NCBI GenBank assembly: GCA_025457665.1
Contig: JALOTY010000045.1
Location: 1-42,290, forward strand
DNA from: Akkermansiaceae bacterium
GTDB lineage: Bacteria; Verrucomicrobiota; Verrucomicrobiia; Verrucomicrobiales; Akkermansiaceae
Length of the DNA: 42,290 nt
Direction of reading: 5' to 3'
Position numbers and translations under genes: made by a program
The notes under the pieces: model-generated
What the model saw: the letters and a program-made list of their open reading frames with translations, nothing else
Database searches by the model: none
What the model was told of the DNA's origin: nothing
Part shown: positions 26,024 through 34,324 of the stretch, one piece after another
Layout: every line of letters starts with the position of its first letter
Numbering within the stretch: position 1 is the stretch's first letter

Positions 26024-26551
26024 TCAGTTCGGCACGATCACGGTGGCGAATTCATCGAAGCGCACCCGTGCTCCGGCCTGCTGGAGGATGTAATCGAGGG
26101 CGGTCTTGGCGGGCACGTTCTTGAGTTGAAGCGTGACTTCCTTTTTCCCGAGTTCGCCCTTGGGGTCCTGGATGTTGAAGTTCGGCGTGAGGGCCTTGTC
26201 TTTGCCGTATTGTTTGGCCGATGCCTCCTCGACCATCTGATTGAGGGCGATGATCGCATCACTGAGGGGAACGTCCTTCAGATCGACATTCGGCAGGCGG
26301 ACGGCGGCGAGTTCGCTGGCTTTCTTGCGTGCGGTGATCTGGCCGGTGTCCTGATCGAGCTGGCTCAGTTGGTAGCGGGCGTAGGGGTGATTGGGCCGGA
26401 GTTTGAGGGCTTCGTTGAAAGCACTGCGGGCGGCGGTGACGTCTCCGGCGGCGATGGCGCGCATCCCTTTCCGATAGGCATCGTCCGCCTTGTCGGCCAG
26501 GGCGGGGGTGATGGTGAGGGCGAGGATGGCGAGCAGGTGGGTGGTTTTCAT
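26024..26551 (-). CDS. Exported TPR protein with secretin-N-like domain
   Basis: This is a 175-residue protein with a signal peptide (LLAILALTITPALA). A TPR-type helix pair occupies about residues 22-65 (AYRKGMRAIAAGDVTAARSA and then ALKLRPNHPYARYQL). The C-terminal 90 residues resemble the N-terminal STN/secretin ring-building domain: VDLKDVPLSDAIIALNQM, then VTLQLKNVPAKTALDYILQQAG, then FATVIVP. Stand-alone proteins of this layout occur in Verrucomicrobia and related phyla, with unproven roles, perhaps as periplasmic partners of secretins. It is transcribed divergently from ribD with about 140 bp between starts. Confidence 0.82.
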   Translation of the reverse strand: MKTTHLLAILALTITPALADKADDAYRKGMRAIAAGDVTAARSAFNEALKLRPNHPYARYQLSQLDQDTGQITARKKASELAAVRLPNVDLKDVPLSDAIIALNQMVEEASAKQYGKDKALTPNFNIQDPKGELGKKEVTLQLKNVPAKTALDYILQQAGARVRFDEFATVIVPN

Positions 26552-26690
26552 GGCGTGGATTGCATTGCGGGTTTGGCTTTTGGGCTGACCGGAGATCTCT
26601 GAATTCCCCGATCATGGGAATCTTCGCTGATCTTCCGGTTTGTTCAATCCCGGAGTTGCGGAAGGGGGACTTTGAGGTCATTTCGGAGGG

Positions 26691-27734
26691 GTGACCGATG
26701 ATGAAAGGTGGATGACTCGGGCTCTGGAAGAGGGGGCCAAGGGGCTGGGGAGGACGGCTCCGAATCCGGCGGTAGGGGCGGTGGTGGTGAGGGATGGGGT
26801 GGAAATCGGCGCGGGTTGGCATCGGCGCGCGGGATGCCCGCATGCGGAAAGGGAAGCCATGGCCCGGGTGGCGGAGGTGCATGGACTTGGGGCCTTGAGG
26901 GGGGCGACGATTTACGTGACACTGGAGCCGTGTTCGACCCATGGTCGCACGCCGCCGTGCACGGAAGGCCTGATCGAGTCCGGGATTTCTCGGGTGGTTT
27001 ATGGAGCGGTGGATCCGAACCCGCGACATGCGGGTGGGGCGGACGGGATTCTTGGGAAGGCGGGGATCGAGGTCTGTCGGGGAGTCCTGGAAGCGGAGTG
27101 CGGGGAGTTGATCCGCGGCTTTGTGAAAGTCCAGCAGACCGGACGACCGTGGGTGATCTGGAAATCCGCCATGAGCCTGGACGCCCGACTCACACGTCCG
27201 GCAGGCGAGGGGATGTGGCTGACCGGCGAGGCGGCCCGCGCGGAAGTGCAGAAACTGCGGGCGGCGTGCGAGGCGATCGTGACCGGCGGGGAAACGGTGC
27301 GGCGGGACAAGCCACGGCTGGATCTACGGGAACCCTCGTACCTCGAAGGGCGCGAGATCCCGCTGCGGGTGGTCATCAGCAACCGTCCTGAAAGTCTGCC
27401 TGCGGATGCCCCGCTGTTTTGCGATGCCGCCGCGCATCGGACCAGGGTGCTGCCGTGGGGGGATCCGGGTGAGTTGTTAGAATCCCTTGCAAGAGAGGAT
27501 GGAGTCAATACGGTGCTGCTGGAGTGTGGTGGCAGGCTTGCCGGAGCGTGGATGGATGCGGGATGCATCGATGAAATCGCCGTCTTTCTCGCGCCACGGC
27601 TATGCGGCGGCCCGGATGTCCCGCTTGCCGGGCTGGGATTTCCTGAAGGCATCACGCTGGGAAACCCCCGTTTCCGAAAAATCGGCCCGGATGTGCTGCT
27701 TCGTGCGGTCGTGGCGCGCCAGAGTGGATGTTGA
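26691..27734 (+). CDS. ribD: Bifunctional riboflavin deaminase-reductase RibD
   Basis: This enzyme carries out the second and third steps of riboflavin synthesis. The product is 347 residues from a GTG start, chosen because homology begins at DDERWMTRALEEG. The N-terminal deaminase has the zinc motifs HAEREAM and TLEPCSTHGRTPPC. The C-terminal reductase begins near residue 150, with WVIWKSAMSLDARL, then LRAACEAIVTGGETVRRDKPRL and the late LLECGGRLAGAWM. No FMN riboswitch was seen upstream and no other rib gene is near. Confidence 0.96.
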   Translation: MTDDERWMTRALEEGAKGLGRTAPNPAVGAVVVRDGVEIGAGWHRRAGCPHAEREAMARVAEVHGLGALRGATIYVTLEPCSTHGRTPPCTEGLIESGISRVVYGAVDPNPRHAGGADGILGKAGIEVCRGVLEAECGELIRGFVKVQQTGRPWVIWKSAMSLDARLTRPAGEGMWLTGEAARAEVQKLRAACEAIVTGGETVRRDKPRLDLREPSYLEGREIPLRVVISNRPESLPADAPLFCDAAAHRTRVLPWGDPGELLESLAREDGVNTVLLECGGRLAGAWMDAGCIDEIAVFLAPRLCGGPDVPLAGLGFPEGITLGNPRFRKIGPDVLLRAVVARQSGC

Positions 27735-27760
27735 ATCCCCGTCGGGCAGGCGATGGCGGC

Positions 27761-28135
27761 TCAGAAGGGAATCTCGTCGGACTCGTCCGGCTCGTTGTCG
27801 AAGGAATCGTCGAGGCTGCTGTTTTGCGGAGCGGACTTCGATTTCGCGGGAGCGGCAGCCGATCCGGAGCCTTCGATCTTCCAGGCGTTGAGGTTCACGT
27901 AGAAGCGTTCCTTGTATTCGTTTCCGCGGATGTCGAAGGAGACTTTGATTTCATCGCCCAGGGCATGGGATTCGAGCTGGCTGATGCGGTCCTTGACGAT
28001 CTCGAACTTGATCATCTGCGGATAGTTTCCATCGGGCACTTCGACGACGAATTCCCTTTTCGAGAAGCCGCTGGCAAAGGTCTGGGTTTCGAAAATCTTT
28101 TTGAGTGTGCCGGTGATTTCAAAGGATTGGGCCAT
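27761..28135 (-). CDS. DUF3127 protein with SSB-like acidic tip
   Basis: From the ATG at 28135 the product is 124 residues. It starts MAQSFEITGTLKKIFETQTF, typical of the DUF3127 family, which is predicted to adopt an OB fold. Further blocks are SKREFVVEVPDGNYPQMIKFE and LGDEIKVSFDIRGNEY. A low-complexity linker (Ala/Ser/Lys, then acidic) leads to the final DESDEIPF. This matches the C-terminal tip of single-stranded DNA-binding proteins (acidic residues plus I-P-F), which recruits repair proteins. It starts 32 bp after the folA stop and is probably cotranscribed. DNA binding is inferred, not shown. Confidence 0.87.
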   Translation of the reverse strand: MAQSFEITGTLKKIFETQTFASGFSKREFVVEVPDGNYPQMIKFEIVKDRISQLESHALGDEIKVSFDIRGNEYKERFYVNLNAWKIEGSGSAAAPAKSKSAPQNSSLDDSFDNEPDESDEIPF

Positions 28136-28167
28136 GGGGAGGAGTGTTGGGGATTTGAGGGCGCGGA

Positions 28168-28638
28168 TCAAGCCGCAGGGACGCGGGAGTAGCGACGAAC
28201 TTCGAAATCGGGGTGGATTTCAAGGGTTTCGACGTAGGGGAAACCGGCTTCGAAAGGCGGCAGATGGGTGTCTCCCGGGTAGGGATGATGGATGTGGGAA
28301 ACGAGAAGTTCGTCGAGCCGCGGGAGGAAAGCCTGATAGATTTGCGAGCCGCCGATGATGAAAACGACGCCCTTGAGACCGAGGGAATCGATCTCGCCCG
28401 GGGCATGAATGACTTCCACTCCCGCTGCGTGCCAAGAGGGGTCGCGGGTGAGGACGATGTTGCGGCGCTTGGGCAGAGGGCGGCCGATGGAGTCGAAGGT
28501 GCTGCGGCCCATGACCACGGGGTGGCCGGAAGTGGTGCGTTTGAAGAAAGCGAGGTCTTCGGGCAGGTGCCAGGGCAGGGAACCATCGCGCCCGATCACA
28601 CGTTCGGGGGTCATGGCGACGATGGCAGTGAGTTTCAT
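28168..28638 (-). CDS. folA: Dihydrofolate reductase
   Basis: This enzyme reduces dihydrofolate to tetrahydrofolate. It is 156 residues from the ATG at 28638. Conserved blocks are LTAIVAMTPERVIGRDGSLPWHLPEDLAFFK (28545-28635; Asp/Glu of PED in the active site), VVMGRSTFDSIGRPLPKRRNIVLTRD-type NADPH-binding sequence, and the late IIGGSQIYQAFLP. The C-terminal beta strands (HPYPGDTHLPPFE) are regular. An upstream ATG adds 8 unmatched residues. Together with folP, two folate genes occur in the window but they are 9 kb apart. Confidence 0.97.
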   Translation of the reverse strand: MKLTAIVAMTPERVIGRDGSLPWHLPEDLAFFKRTTSGHPVVMGRSTFDSIGRPLPKRRNIVLTRDPSWHAAGVEVIHAPGEIDSLGLKGVVFIIGGSQIYQAFLPRLDELLVSHIHHPYPGDTHLPPFEAGFPYVETLEIHPDFEVRRYSRVPAA

Positions 28639-28733
28639 TTCTGGCTGGGGTGGGCGGGGCAAGCATGACGGGCTGGGGCGTGACGGCTATCCCGAAAAAC
28701 GGCGATGCCGAGGATTTCCCGGCAAGGGGGCGA

Positions 28734-30317
28734 TCAGGGCGGGGGGAGACCGAGATGGAGGCGGAGGATGCGGCGGACTTCCTCGATGCCTGCGGGGTGC
28801 ATGTGACCGCTGTGGCCGGAGGGGATGATTTTCTCACTCGCGGCACCGGGAAGATGCGAACTCCAGTAGGCCACCACCCCATCGCTGGACTCGGGACCAT
28901 TTCCCCGACCCCGATCTCCCATGATGCTGTGAAACGGGATGGACGGGTCCACCGGCTCGGCGGCGACGGCGCGGATGAAGGAATTTCCGGGCGCGAGGGT
29001 ATCGATGCTGTTGGGGGCGCGATCGAGCACCATGCCGGGGCGGTCGGCTGTTAGAATGCCGACGGCGGCGTCCCGGGAATCGGCGAGAAAGGAAGGCAAA
29101 TGAACCAGCCGGGAAACGGTGCGGCCGATCCACGTGGAGGCGAGGCTTGAGCCGTGGTGAGGGGCACAGATGAAGATGGCGCGTGCGACTTCCTTGCGGG
29201 AGTGGAAGATGAGGGCGTCTTCGAGCAGCTTGCGGCTGGGGCCTTTGAGCGGGGTGGCGGCTGGGGATTTTCCGAAGGTGCGGGTCCAAATGCGGTCGCC
29301 GGCATCGGTCACCATCAACCGGGCGAGGAGGCCGCCCATGCTGTGGCCCACGAGCACGATGTCCTTGTGTCCGGGGTAGGCTTTTTTCATGCGGTCCAGT
29401 TCTCTCCGCAGCAGGGCACCGGACCAGGGGTAGGGGTAGCCGCTGGGGTAGCTGAAGACCCAGAACTGAAAGTGTCGCCGGATCTCGGGGTCCGACATGA
29501 GATGGAAATACATCGGCGCGAAGCTCGCGGGAGTGTCTTGCAATCCATGGATGAAGAGCACCGGCGTGCGATCCGGATCGTAGGGCTGGATGCGCTGGAT
29601 GGCGGCGGTGTCATCGAAGCGATCCGGATGGAGAAGCCGGACGAGGCCGAGCTTGTCGATGCGGGTGGTGGACAGGGTGAAGCTGGTGTTCGCAACGAAA
29701 TCCGCAGCCATAGGAAAGCTGCGGCGGCCGGGGCGGACGGTTTCGGTTTGAAAGGGATCGTAAAGTTCGATGCTGGCATCCTTGCCATGGAAGCGCACCA
29801 GGGCGGTGAGGGTGCGGGCACCGATGTGGGTATTGGGCGTGGGGCGGGTTTCGGGATCGGAGCGGTGATGGGAAATGAGGGGCGCGCCGACTCCCTCACG
29901 GGCATTCGGGGTGGTGGCGTATTCTCCGGAAAAACGCAGCGTATCGCTGGGCACGAGTTCGCGGTCGGCTCCCAGTCGCAGGCCGGGTGGGAGGGTCCCC
30001 TTCAAGGAACGGAAGCGGGCTGATTCGAGGACGAGTGGCGTTTCCCATGGCCGGAGCCGATGGGTTTCCAAGGTCTCGATGAGGCGGGCGACACGATGAT
30101 TGTATTCCGCCAGAGCCCGGGGGTCTCGGGCATCGATGCCCGCAATGCAGGTCCGGATGGCTTCGAGTTGGGCGGCGATGGCGGTCGGTGGAGCGGTGGG
30201 ATCGACCTCGATTTCCTCGACGCCGGGAGGTTTCGGGGGATCGATCTCATGAACGGAAATCGGCGCGACGCAGGCACCCAGGGAGAGGCAGCAGAGGGAG
30301 AGAAGCAGGCGGCGCAT
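28734..30317 (-). CDS. Alpha/beta hydrolase lipoprotein (lipase-like)
   Basis: This 527-residue exported protein has a lipoprotein signal (LLLSLCCLSLGAC), lipidated at the Cys after LGA. A beta-rich N-terminal part of about 220 residues precedes the hydrolase domain. The domain shows VLFIHGLQDTPASF (oxyanion-hole strand), then the nucleophile elbow LVGHSMGGLLARL, then PHHGSSLA, and the final His in GHSGHMHPAG. It belongs to the esterase/lipase class of the alpha/beta hydrolases. The substrate is unknown. It follows the NlpC/P60 gene by 17 bp, so both are probably made together at the cell envelope. Confidence 0.88.
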   Translation of the reverse strand: MRRLLLSLCCLSLGACVAPISVHEIDPPKPPGVEEIEVDPTAPPTAIAAQLEAIRTCIAGIDARDPRALAEYNHRVARLIETLETHRLRPWETPLVLESARFRSLKGTLPPGLRLGADRELVPSDTLRFSGEYATTPNAREGVGAPLISHHRSDPETRPTPNTHIGARTLTALVRFHGKDASIELYDPFQTETVRPGRRSFPMAADFVANTSFTLSTTRIDKLGLVRLLHPDRFDDTAAIQRIQPYDPDRTPVLFIHGLQDTPASFAPMYFHLMSDPEIRRHFQFWVFSYPSGYPYPWSGALLRRELDRMKKAYPGHKDIVLVGHSMGGLLARLMVTDAGDRIWTRTFGKSPAATPLKGPSRKLLEDALIFHSRKEVARAIFICAPHHGSSLASTWIGRTVSRLVHLPSFLADSRDAAVGILTADRPGMVLDRAPNSIDTLAPGNSFIRAVAAEPVDPSIPFHSIMGDRGRGNGPESSDGVVAYWSSHLPGAASEKIIPSGHSGHMHPAGIEEVRRILRLHLGLPPP

Positions 30318-30334
30318 GGGAAAGGAGGGAGCGA

Positions 30335-30973
30335 TCAAGGCGCAGTCACGAGGCCGGGAGGCGTGCCGAAACCGAGAAAGCGGGCTTTGGAGGCGGGTCC
30401 GGGGAGTTTGAAATCGAAGACCCCGAAGCCGCAGCGCTTTTTGCCGCGATAGCTCCGGCCATCGCTGGAACCGATCATCACGGGCAGTCCATCGGCTTCC
30501 TTGCCGAGATACATCTGAACGTGGGTGACCGGGTTTTTCCGTCCATCGCGCGGTTCATAGGTTCCGCCCCAGAATAGGAGATCGCCGGGCTGGAGGCTGG
30601 CGAAGACGGGGTGATCCAGGCTTCGGACCTCCGCAGGCACGGCGGTGAGCTTGCCCGCATTGCGGACCCATTCGTATTGCCCGGCCGAACTGCGGGGAAC
30701 CTCCAGGCCGGCGCGACGAAGCAGGAAAGAGATGGAGCCGGAGCAATCGAAGCCGCCGCGATCCGGGTCGTCACTGCCGAAAACATAGGCACCCAGTTTC
30801 AGACGACCGGCGGTTTCGACGGCATCGATGACCAGCTTGCGACGTGCGGTGGGGAGGTCATCGGGGAGATGGAGGGACTTGGCCTCGATCTGCGCGGCAG
30901 GCAGAGTCGTGGGAGTCTCCGCGGCGGGACTCGCCAGACAGAAGCCGAGCCATAGGGTCAGGAAGCGAAGCAT
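30335..30973 (-). CDS. NlpC/P60 family cell-wall peptidase
   Basis: This predicted secreted cysteine peptidase is 212 residues from the ATG at 30973, with a signal peptide (LRFLTLWLGFCLASPA). The catalytic Cys is in GGFDCSGSISFLLRRAG, and the general-base His is in VTHVQMYLG. LQPGDLLFWGG between them is the typical link. Such enzymes (peptidase family C40) cut peptide bonds in peptidoglycan stems. The final part (RGKKRCGFGVFDF) carries one further Cys. It is the first gene of a pair with the lipase-like lipoprotein. Confidence 0.9.
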   Translation of the reverse strand: MLRFLTLWLGFCLASPAAETPTTLPAAQIEAKSLHLPDDLPTARRKLVIDAVETAGRLKLGAYVFGSDDPDRGGFDCSGSISFLLRRAGLEVPRSSAGQYEWVRNAGKLTAVPAEVRSLDHPVFASLQPGDLLFWGGTYEPRDGRKNPVTHVQMYLGKEADGLPVMIGSSDGRSYRGKKRCGFGVFDFKLPGPASKARFLGFGTPPGLVTAP

Positions 30974-31204
30974 GGGGCGCAGGTTCGGATGGGGCATTTC
31001 TCCGGTGCGAATCACATCCCTACCGAAGCCTGCACGGACCTTAGGAGGAGCGGGCTGGGAGTCAATGCACCACCATGGCGGACAGGCGTGGCGCGGGTCG
31101 TCGGTCTTTTCCCGTGTTCACGGGCGCTTCCATGAAATGTCCGATGACTGAAAACCCGGGCGTGAGTAACGGCGTATGAGAAAGGTATACCGTTCCCAAA
31201 ACCT

Positions 31205-32482
31205 ATGAATGCCCGACCCACCCGCCGGAGTTTCCTCAAGACCGCCGCCGCCTTCGGCATGCCAGCCATCATCCCCGGCAGCGCGCTGGGCCTCAATGGC
31301 GCAGTGGCTCCGAGCAACCGAATCACGGTCGGAGCCATCGGCATCGGTCCCCGCGGGAGATTGGTGCTCTCGACCTTCCTGAAACAACCCGAGGCGCAGG
31401 TGGTGATGGTGTGCGATGTCCAGAAGGCGAATCGCCGCACGGGCAAGCTGATGGTCGATCGCGCCTACAAGAACGAGGACTGTGCGGTCAGCTCCGATCT
31501 GTTAGAAATGCTGGCCCGCGAGGACATCGATGCCGTGATGATTGCCACGGGCGATCGCTGGCATGGGGTGGGCAGCATCCTTGCGGCGAAGGCGGGGAAG
31601 GACATTTATTCGGAAAAGCCCTGCGCCATCACGATGGCCGAAAGCCGCGAGATCGATGAAGCGGTGAAGCTCTATGGACGGGTTTTCCAGGCGGGCACGC
31701 AGCGGCGGACGGTGCCGAATTTCATGCATGCGGTGGAACTCGCCCGCAGCGGGCGGCTGGGAAAGCTTCAGACGCTCCATGCCTCGATCAATCCCTTGCA
31801 GGAAGTTTTCGAATGGAAGGAAGGGCAGGCCGAGCCACCGGCCGAAGAGGTGGACTGGGATCGCTGGCTGGGCCCGGTGCCATGGCGGCCATACCATCAG
31901 GAATACGTCCGCGGGGGATGGCGCGGGCATCACGATTTCGATGCCGGAGGTCGGCTGCTCGACTGGGGTTGCCACACCGTGGACCTTTGCCAATGGGCGG
32001 CGGGGATGGATGGAACCGCGCCGGTGGAATACGAGCCGGATGGGCAGACGATCCGCGCCCGCTATGCCGATGGCAAAAAGCTCGTGATGCGGCTTGGCGG
32101 TTTCAACAACGAGGGCGACTGGCTGGGACTGGGGACCTGTCCGGTTCGCTTCGAGGGTGAGGACGGCTGGGTGGAAACCGGGGATTTCGGCAAAATGGCG
32201 GCCAATCCCGCCTCGCTGCTTGCCGACTCCAAGGTGCCTGAAAGCGCGGGCACGGACCCCGGCGCGCATGTCCGCGAATTCCTCGAATGTGTCAAAACCC
32301 GCGGCCTGACCTCCTGCAACTCGGGAGCCATGCGCAGCAGTCATGTGGCCTGTCACGCCGCTGCCATCGCCGTCCGCCTGGGTCGGCGCCTGGTCTTCGA
32401 TCCCGCCACGGAATCCTTCCCGGATGATGCCGAAGCCAATCGCCTCCGTTCCCGCGCCCGCCGTGCTCCCTGGCATGCCTGA
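31205..32482 (+). CDS. Gfo/Idh/MocA oxidoreductase with Tat signal
   Basis: This NAD(P)-binding sugar dehydrogenase-like protein has 425 residues. The N-terminus is a Tat signal, PTRRSFLKTAAAFGMPAII. The Rossmann fold follows with VGAIGIGPRGR, and then the family pattern EKPCAITMAESREIDEAVK. The C-terminal domain includes GHHDFDAGGRLLDWGCHTVDLCQWA, with the conserved His. Exported members of this group are common in Planctomycetes and Verrucomicrobia and often belong to polysaccharide or polyol breakdown. The substrate is not predictable. It lies 23 bp from the HEAT-repeat gene. Confidence 0.93.
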   Translation: MNARPTRRSFLKTAAAFGMPAIIPGSALGLNGAVAPSNRITVGAIGIGPRGRLVLSTFLKQPEAQVVMVCDVQKANRRTGKLMVDRAYKNEDCAVSSDLLEMLAREDIDAVMIATGDRWHGVGSILAAKAGKDIYSEKPCAITMAESREIDEAVKLYGRVFQAGTQRRTVPNFMHAVELARSGRLGKLQTLHASINPLQEVFEWKEGQAEPPAEEVDWDRWLGPVPWRPYHQEYVRGGWRGHHDFDAGGRLLDWGCHTVDLCQWAAGMDGTAPVEYEPDGQTIRARYADGKKLVMRLGGFNNEGDWLGLGTCPVRFEGEDGWVETGDFGKMAANPASLLADSKVPESAGTDPGAHVREFLECVKTRGLTSCNSGAMRSSHVACHAAAIAVRLGRRLVFDPATESFPDDAEANRLRSRARRAPWHA

Positions 32483-32505
32483 AACCCCTCTAACAGCAAT
32501 CGATC

Positions 32506-33066
32506 ATGAATCCTGAAAAATCCTCTTCCGCCGATCTGGTGAAAATCCTCGAAGGTGATGCCGATCTCCAACTCAAGGCACGCGCCTGCCAGCATCTCGC
32601 CATCGTGGGAGACGAGGCTGCCATTCCTGCTTTGGCCAAGCTGTTAGGTGACGTGAAGCTTGCCGATTTTGCCCGTTGTGCCCTGGAAAACATTCCGTCG
32701 CCCGCGGCTGCGGCGGCCTTGCGGGAAGCGCTCGGGAAACTTCAGGGAAGCGTACGTGCCGGGGTGGTGAATTCACTCGGGGTCCTGCGCGATCGCGAGG
32801 CCGTGCCCGCCCTGATTTCGCTGGTGCCACAAGCCGACTCGGGCGCTCTGGCGGCTTTGGGGCAAATCGCCGATGACGCCGCGGTGGCGGAAATCCTCAA
32901 ACAACTTGCGGGAGCCGACCCACGGCAGGCCGCCCATGCCGCGCTGAAAGCCGCGCAGGTGGCTGCTTCGGAGGATCGAGCGGAAGTCAGTGCAAAGCTG
33001 CTTGAAGCCGTGGGGAAAGCCAAGCTGCCGGACTATTTCCACAGCGCCGCAAATACCGCGAAGTGA
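32506..33066 (+). CDS. HEAT-repeat protein
   Basis: This is a 186-residue protein made of HEAT-like helical repeats. Units such as LKARACQHLAIVGDEAAIPALAKLL, VRAGVVNSLGVLRDREAVPALISL and GALAALGQIADDAAVAEILKQL follow each other at about 30-35-residue spacing. It has no signal peptide. Proteins of this kind often accompany Gfo/Idh or PSD1 genes in these phyla, where they probably provide protein contacts. It is probably cotranscribed with the preceding oxidoreductase. It is convergent with rsmB, with 15 bp between stops. Confidence 0.87.
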   Translation: MNPEKSSSADLVKILEGDADLQLKARACQHLAIVGDEAAIPALAKLLGDVKLADFARCALENIPSPAAAAALREALGKLQGSVRAGVVNSLGVLRDREAVPALISLVPQADSGALAALGQIADDAAVAEILKQLAGADPRQAAHAALKAAQVAASEDRAEVSAKLLEAVGKAKLPDYFHSAANTAK

Positions 33067-33081
33067 GCTCCAAGCTGTGAT

Positions 33082-34311
33082 TCAAGCCGGGCCGGATGTC
33101 GACTGAAGCACGGCTGCATAGGCTCCATCCGTCCCATCTCGCTGGGGCAGGGCCTGGTGGCTTGCCTTGAGCTGGAATGAAGGATGGCGGGAAAGGAAGG
33201 ACTCGACCACGCCTTCGTTTTCCTCGGGCTCGATCGAGCAGGTGGAATAGACCAATCGACCGCCCTCCTTCAGGCAGGGCAGGGCGTTTTCAAGGATGGC
33301 CGACTGGATCCGCGTGAGTGCCGTGATGTCCGGGGCTTGAAGACGCCAGCGGACGTCCACCCGACGCCGGAAAACCCCGGTATTGGAACAGGGAACATCG
33401 AGAAGAATGGCATCGAAGCGGCCATGCCATTCCGTCGGCGCCGGCTGGGTCCAGTCGTGGCAGGCGATTTCCCGGGGCTGGATGCGAAGTCTTTCGAGGT
33501 TCTCCCGAAGGCGAGGCAGGCGCTTGTCATTCGAGTCGGTGCAGGTGAGCCATTCGCCGGAACCTTGGGCGGCGGCGATGAGAAAAGCCTTTCCACCCGG
33601 GGCGGCACAGGCATCCAGGATGTTTTCGCCGGGCTGGGGATCGAGGAGTTCGATGCCGTGGCGGGTGGCGGGATCGGTGACGTAAATCGCGCCGCTGGCA
33701 AGAAGTTCGGTGGGCAGTCGGCCTTCGATTTCCAGATATCCGGGAGGCTGATCGGGGCTGCTCGCGAGGTCCCGGGACTCGGGGACCAAGGGGTTGATGC
33801 GGGCAATCGTTGGCGCGGCTTCGTTGTTGAAAGCCATGAGCTCGATCGCCGCCTCGCGGCCGAAAAGCTTCTTCCAGCGATTGTAGAGCCAGTCCGGGTG
33901 GGAATAGGCGATGGCGGGTGGCAGTTCGCTGGTATCCAGAAGGGATTTTCGCGTTCCGGCGGCCTTGCGCATCACGGCATTGATGAGTCCGCGGACCGGA
34001 GATTTTCCGAGGTTCACGGTTTCGAAGACCGCGGCATGATCGGGAAGCTGGAGGATGAGGAGCTGGCAAAGCCCCACGCGGAGGATGTCGCGGGTCTCAT
34101 GGTCCAGCTTGCCCTTGCGCAGTTCGCCGATCCAGTGGTCGAGCAGGCGGCGGTGACGGAGGACGCCGAGCACGATGGCATTGAGCAAACCGCGGTCGGC
34201 CGAAGATAGCTCGTTGCGGGAGGCGTGGCGTTCGATGAGATTTTCCGCGTAAACGTGGCCCTTGGCCCAAGCGCGGAGGATGGAAACGGCGGCGCGCCGT
34301 GGGGATTTCAT
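33082..34311 (-). CDS. rsmB: 16S rRNA (cytosine-967-C5) methyltransferase-like
   Basis: This 409-residue RsmB-type protein starts at the ATG at 34311. The N-terminal NusB-like domain has LSSADRGLLNAIVLGVLRHRRLLDHW. The SAM-dependent methyltransferase domain includes ILDACAAPGGKAFLIA (motif I), then the DAILLDVPCSNTG motif holding one catalytic Cys, and the late LVYSTCSIEPEENEGVVESFL with the second Cys. The double cysteine is the family mechanism. The upstream extension of the frame overlaps scpA and is not used. It starts 13 bp after scpA. Confidence 0.94.
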   Translation of the reverse strand: MKSPRRAAVSILRAWAKGHVYAENLIERHASRNELSSADRGLLNAIVLGVLRHRRLLDHWIGELRKGKLDHETRDILRVGLCQLLILQLPDHAAVFETVNLGKSPVRGLINAVMRKAAGTRKSLLDTSELPPAIAYSHPDWLYNRWKKLFGREAAIELMAFNNEAAPTIARINPLVPESRDLASSPDQPPGYLEIEGRLPTELLASGAIYVTDPATRHGIELLDPQPGENILDACAAPGGKAFLIAAAQGSGEWLTCTDSNDKRLPRLRENLERLRIQPREIACHDWTQPAPTEWHGRFDAILLDVPCSNTGVFRRRVDVRWRLQAPDITALTRIQSAILENALPCLKEGGRLVYSTCSIEPEENEGVVESFLSRHPSFQLKASHQALPQRDGTDGAYAAVLQSTSGPA

Positions 34312-34324
34312 GGTCGGAGGGGGA

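Noticed and set aside
31110..31130. CCCGTG-TT-CACGGG hairpin as terminator
   Set aside because: On neither strand is it followed by a T-run in the proper place; it lies between divergent genes.
31155..31200. dif-like site (AACGG ... TATACCGTT) near the composition flip
   Set aside because: The arms are only partly symmetrical and do not match the XerD arm (TTATGTTAA-like).
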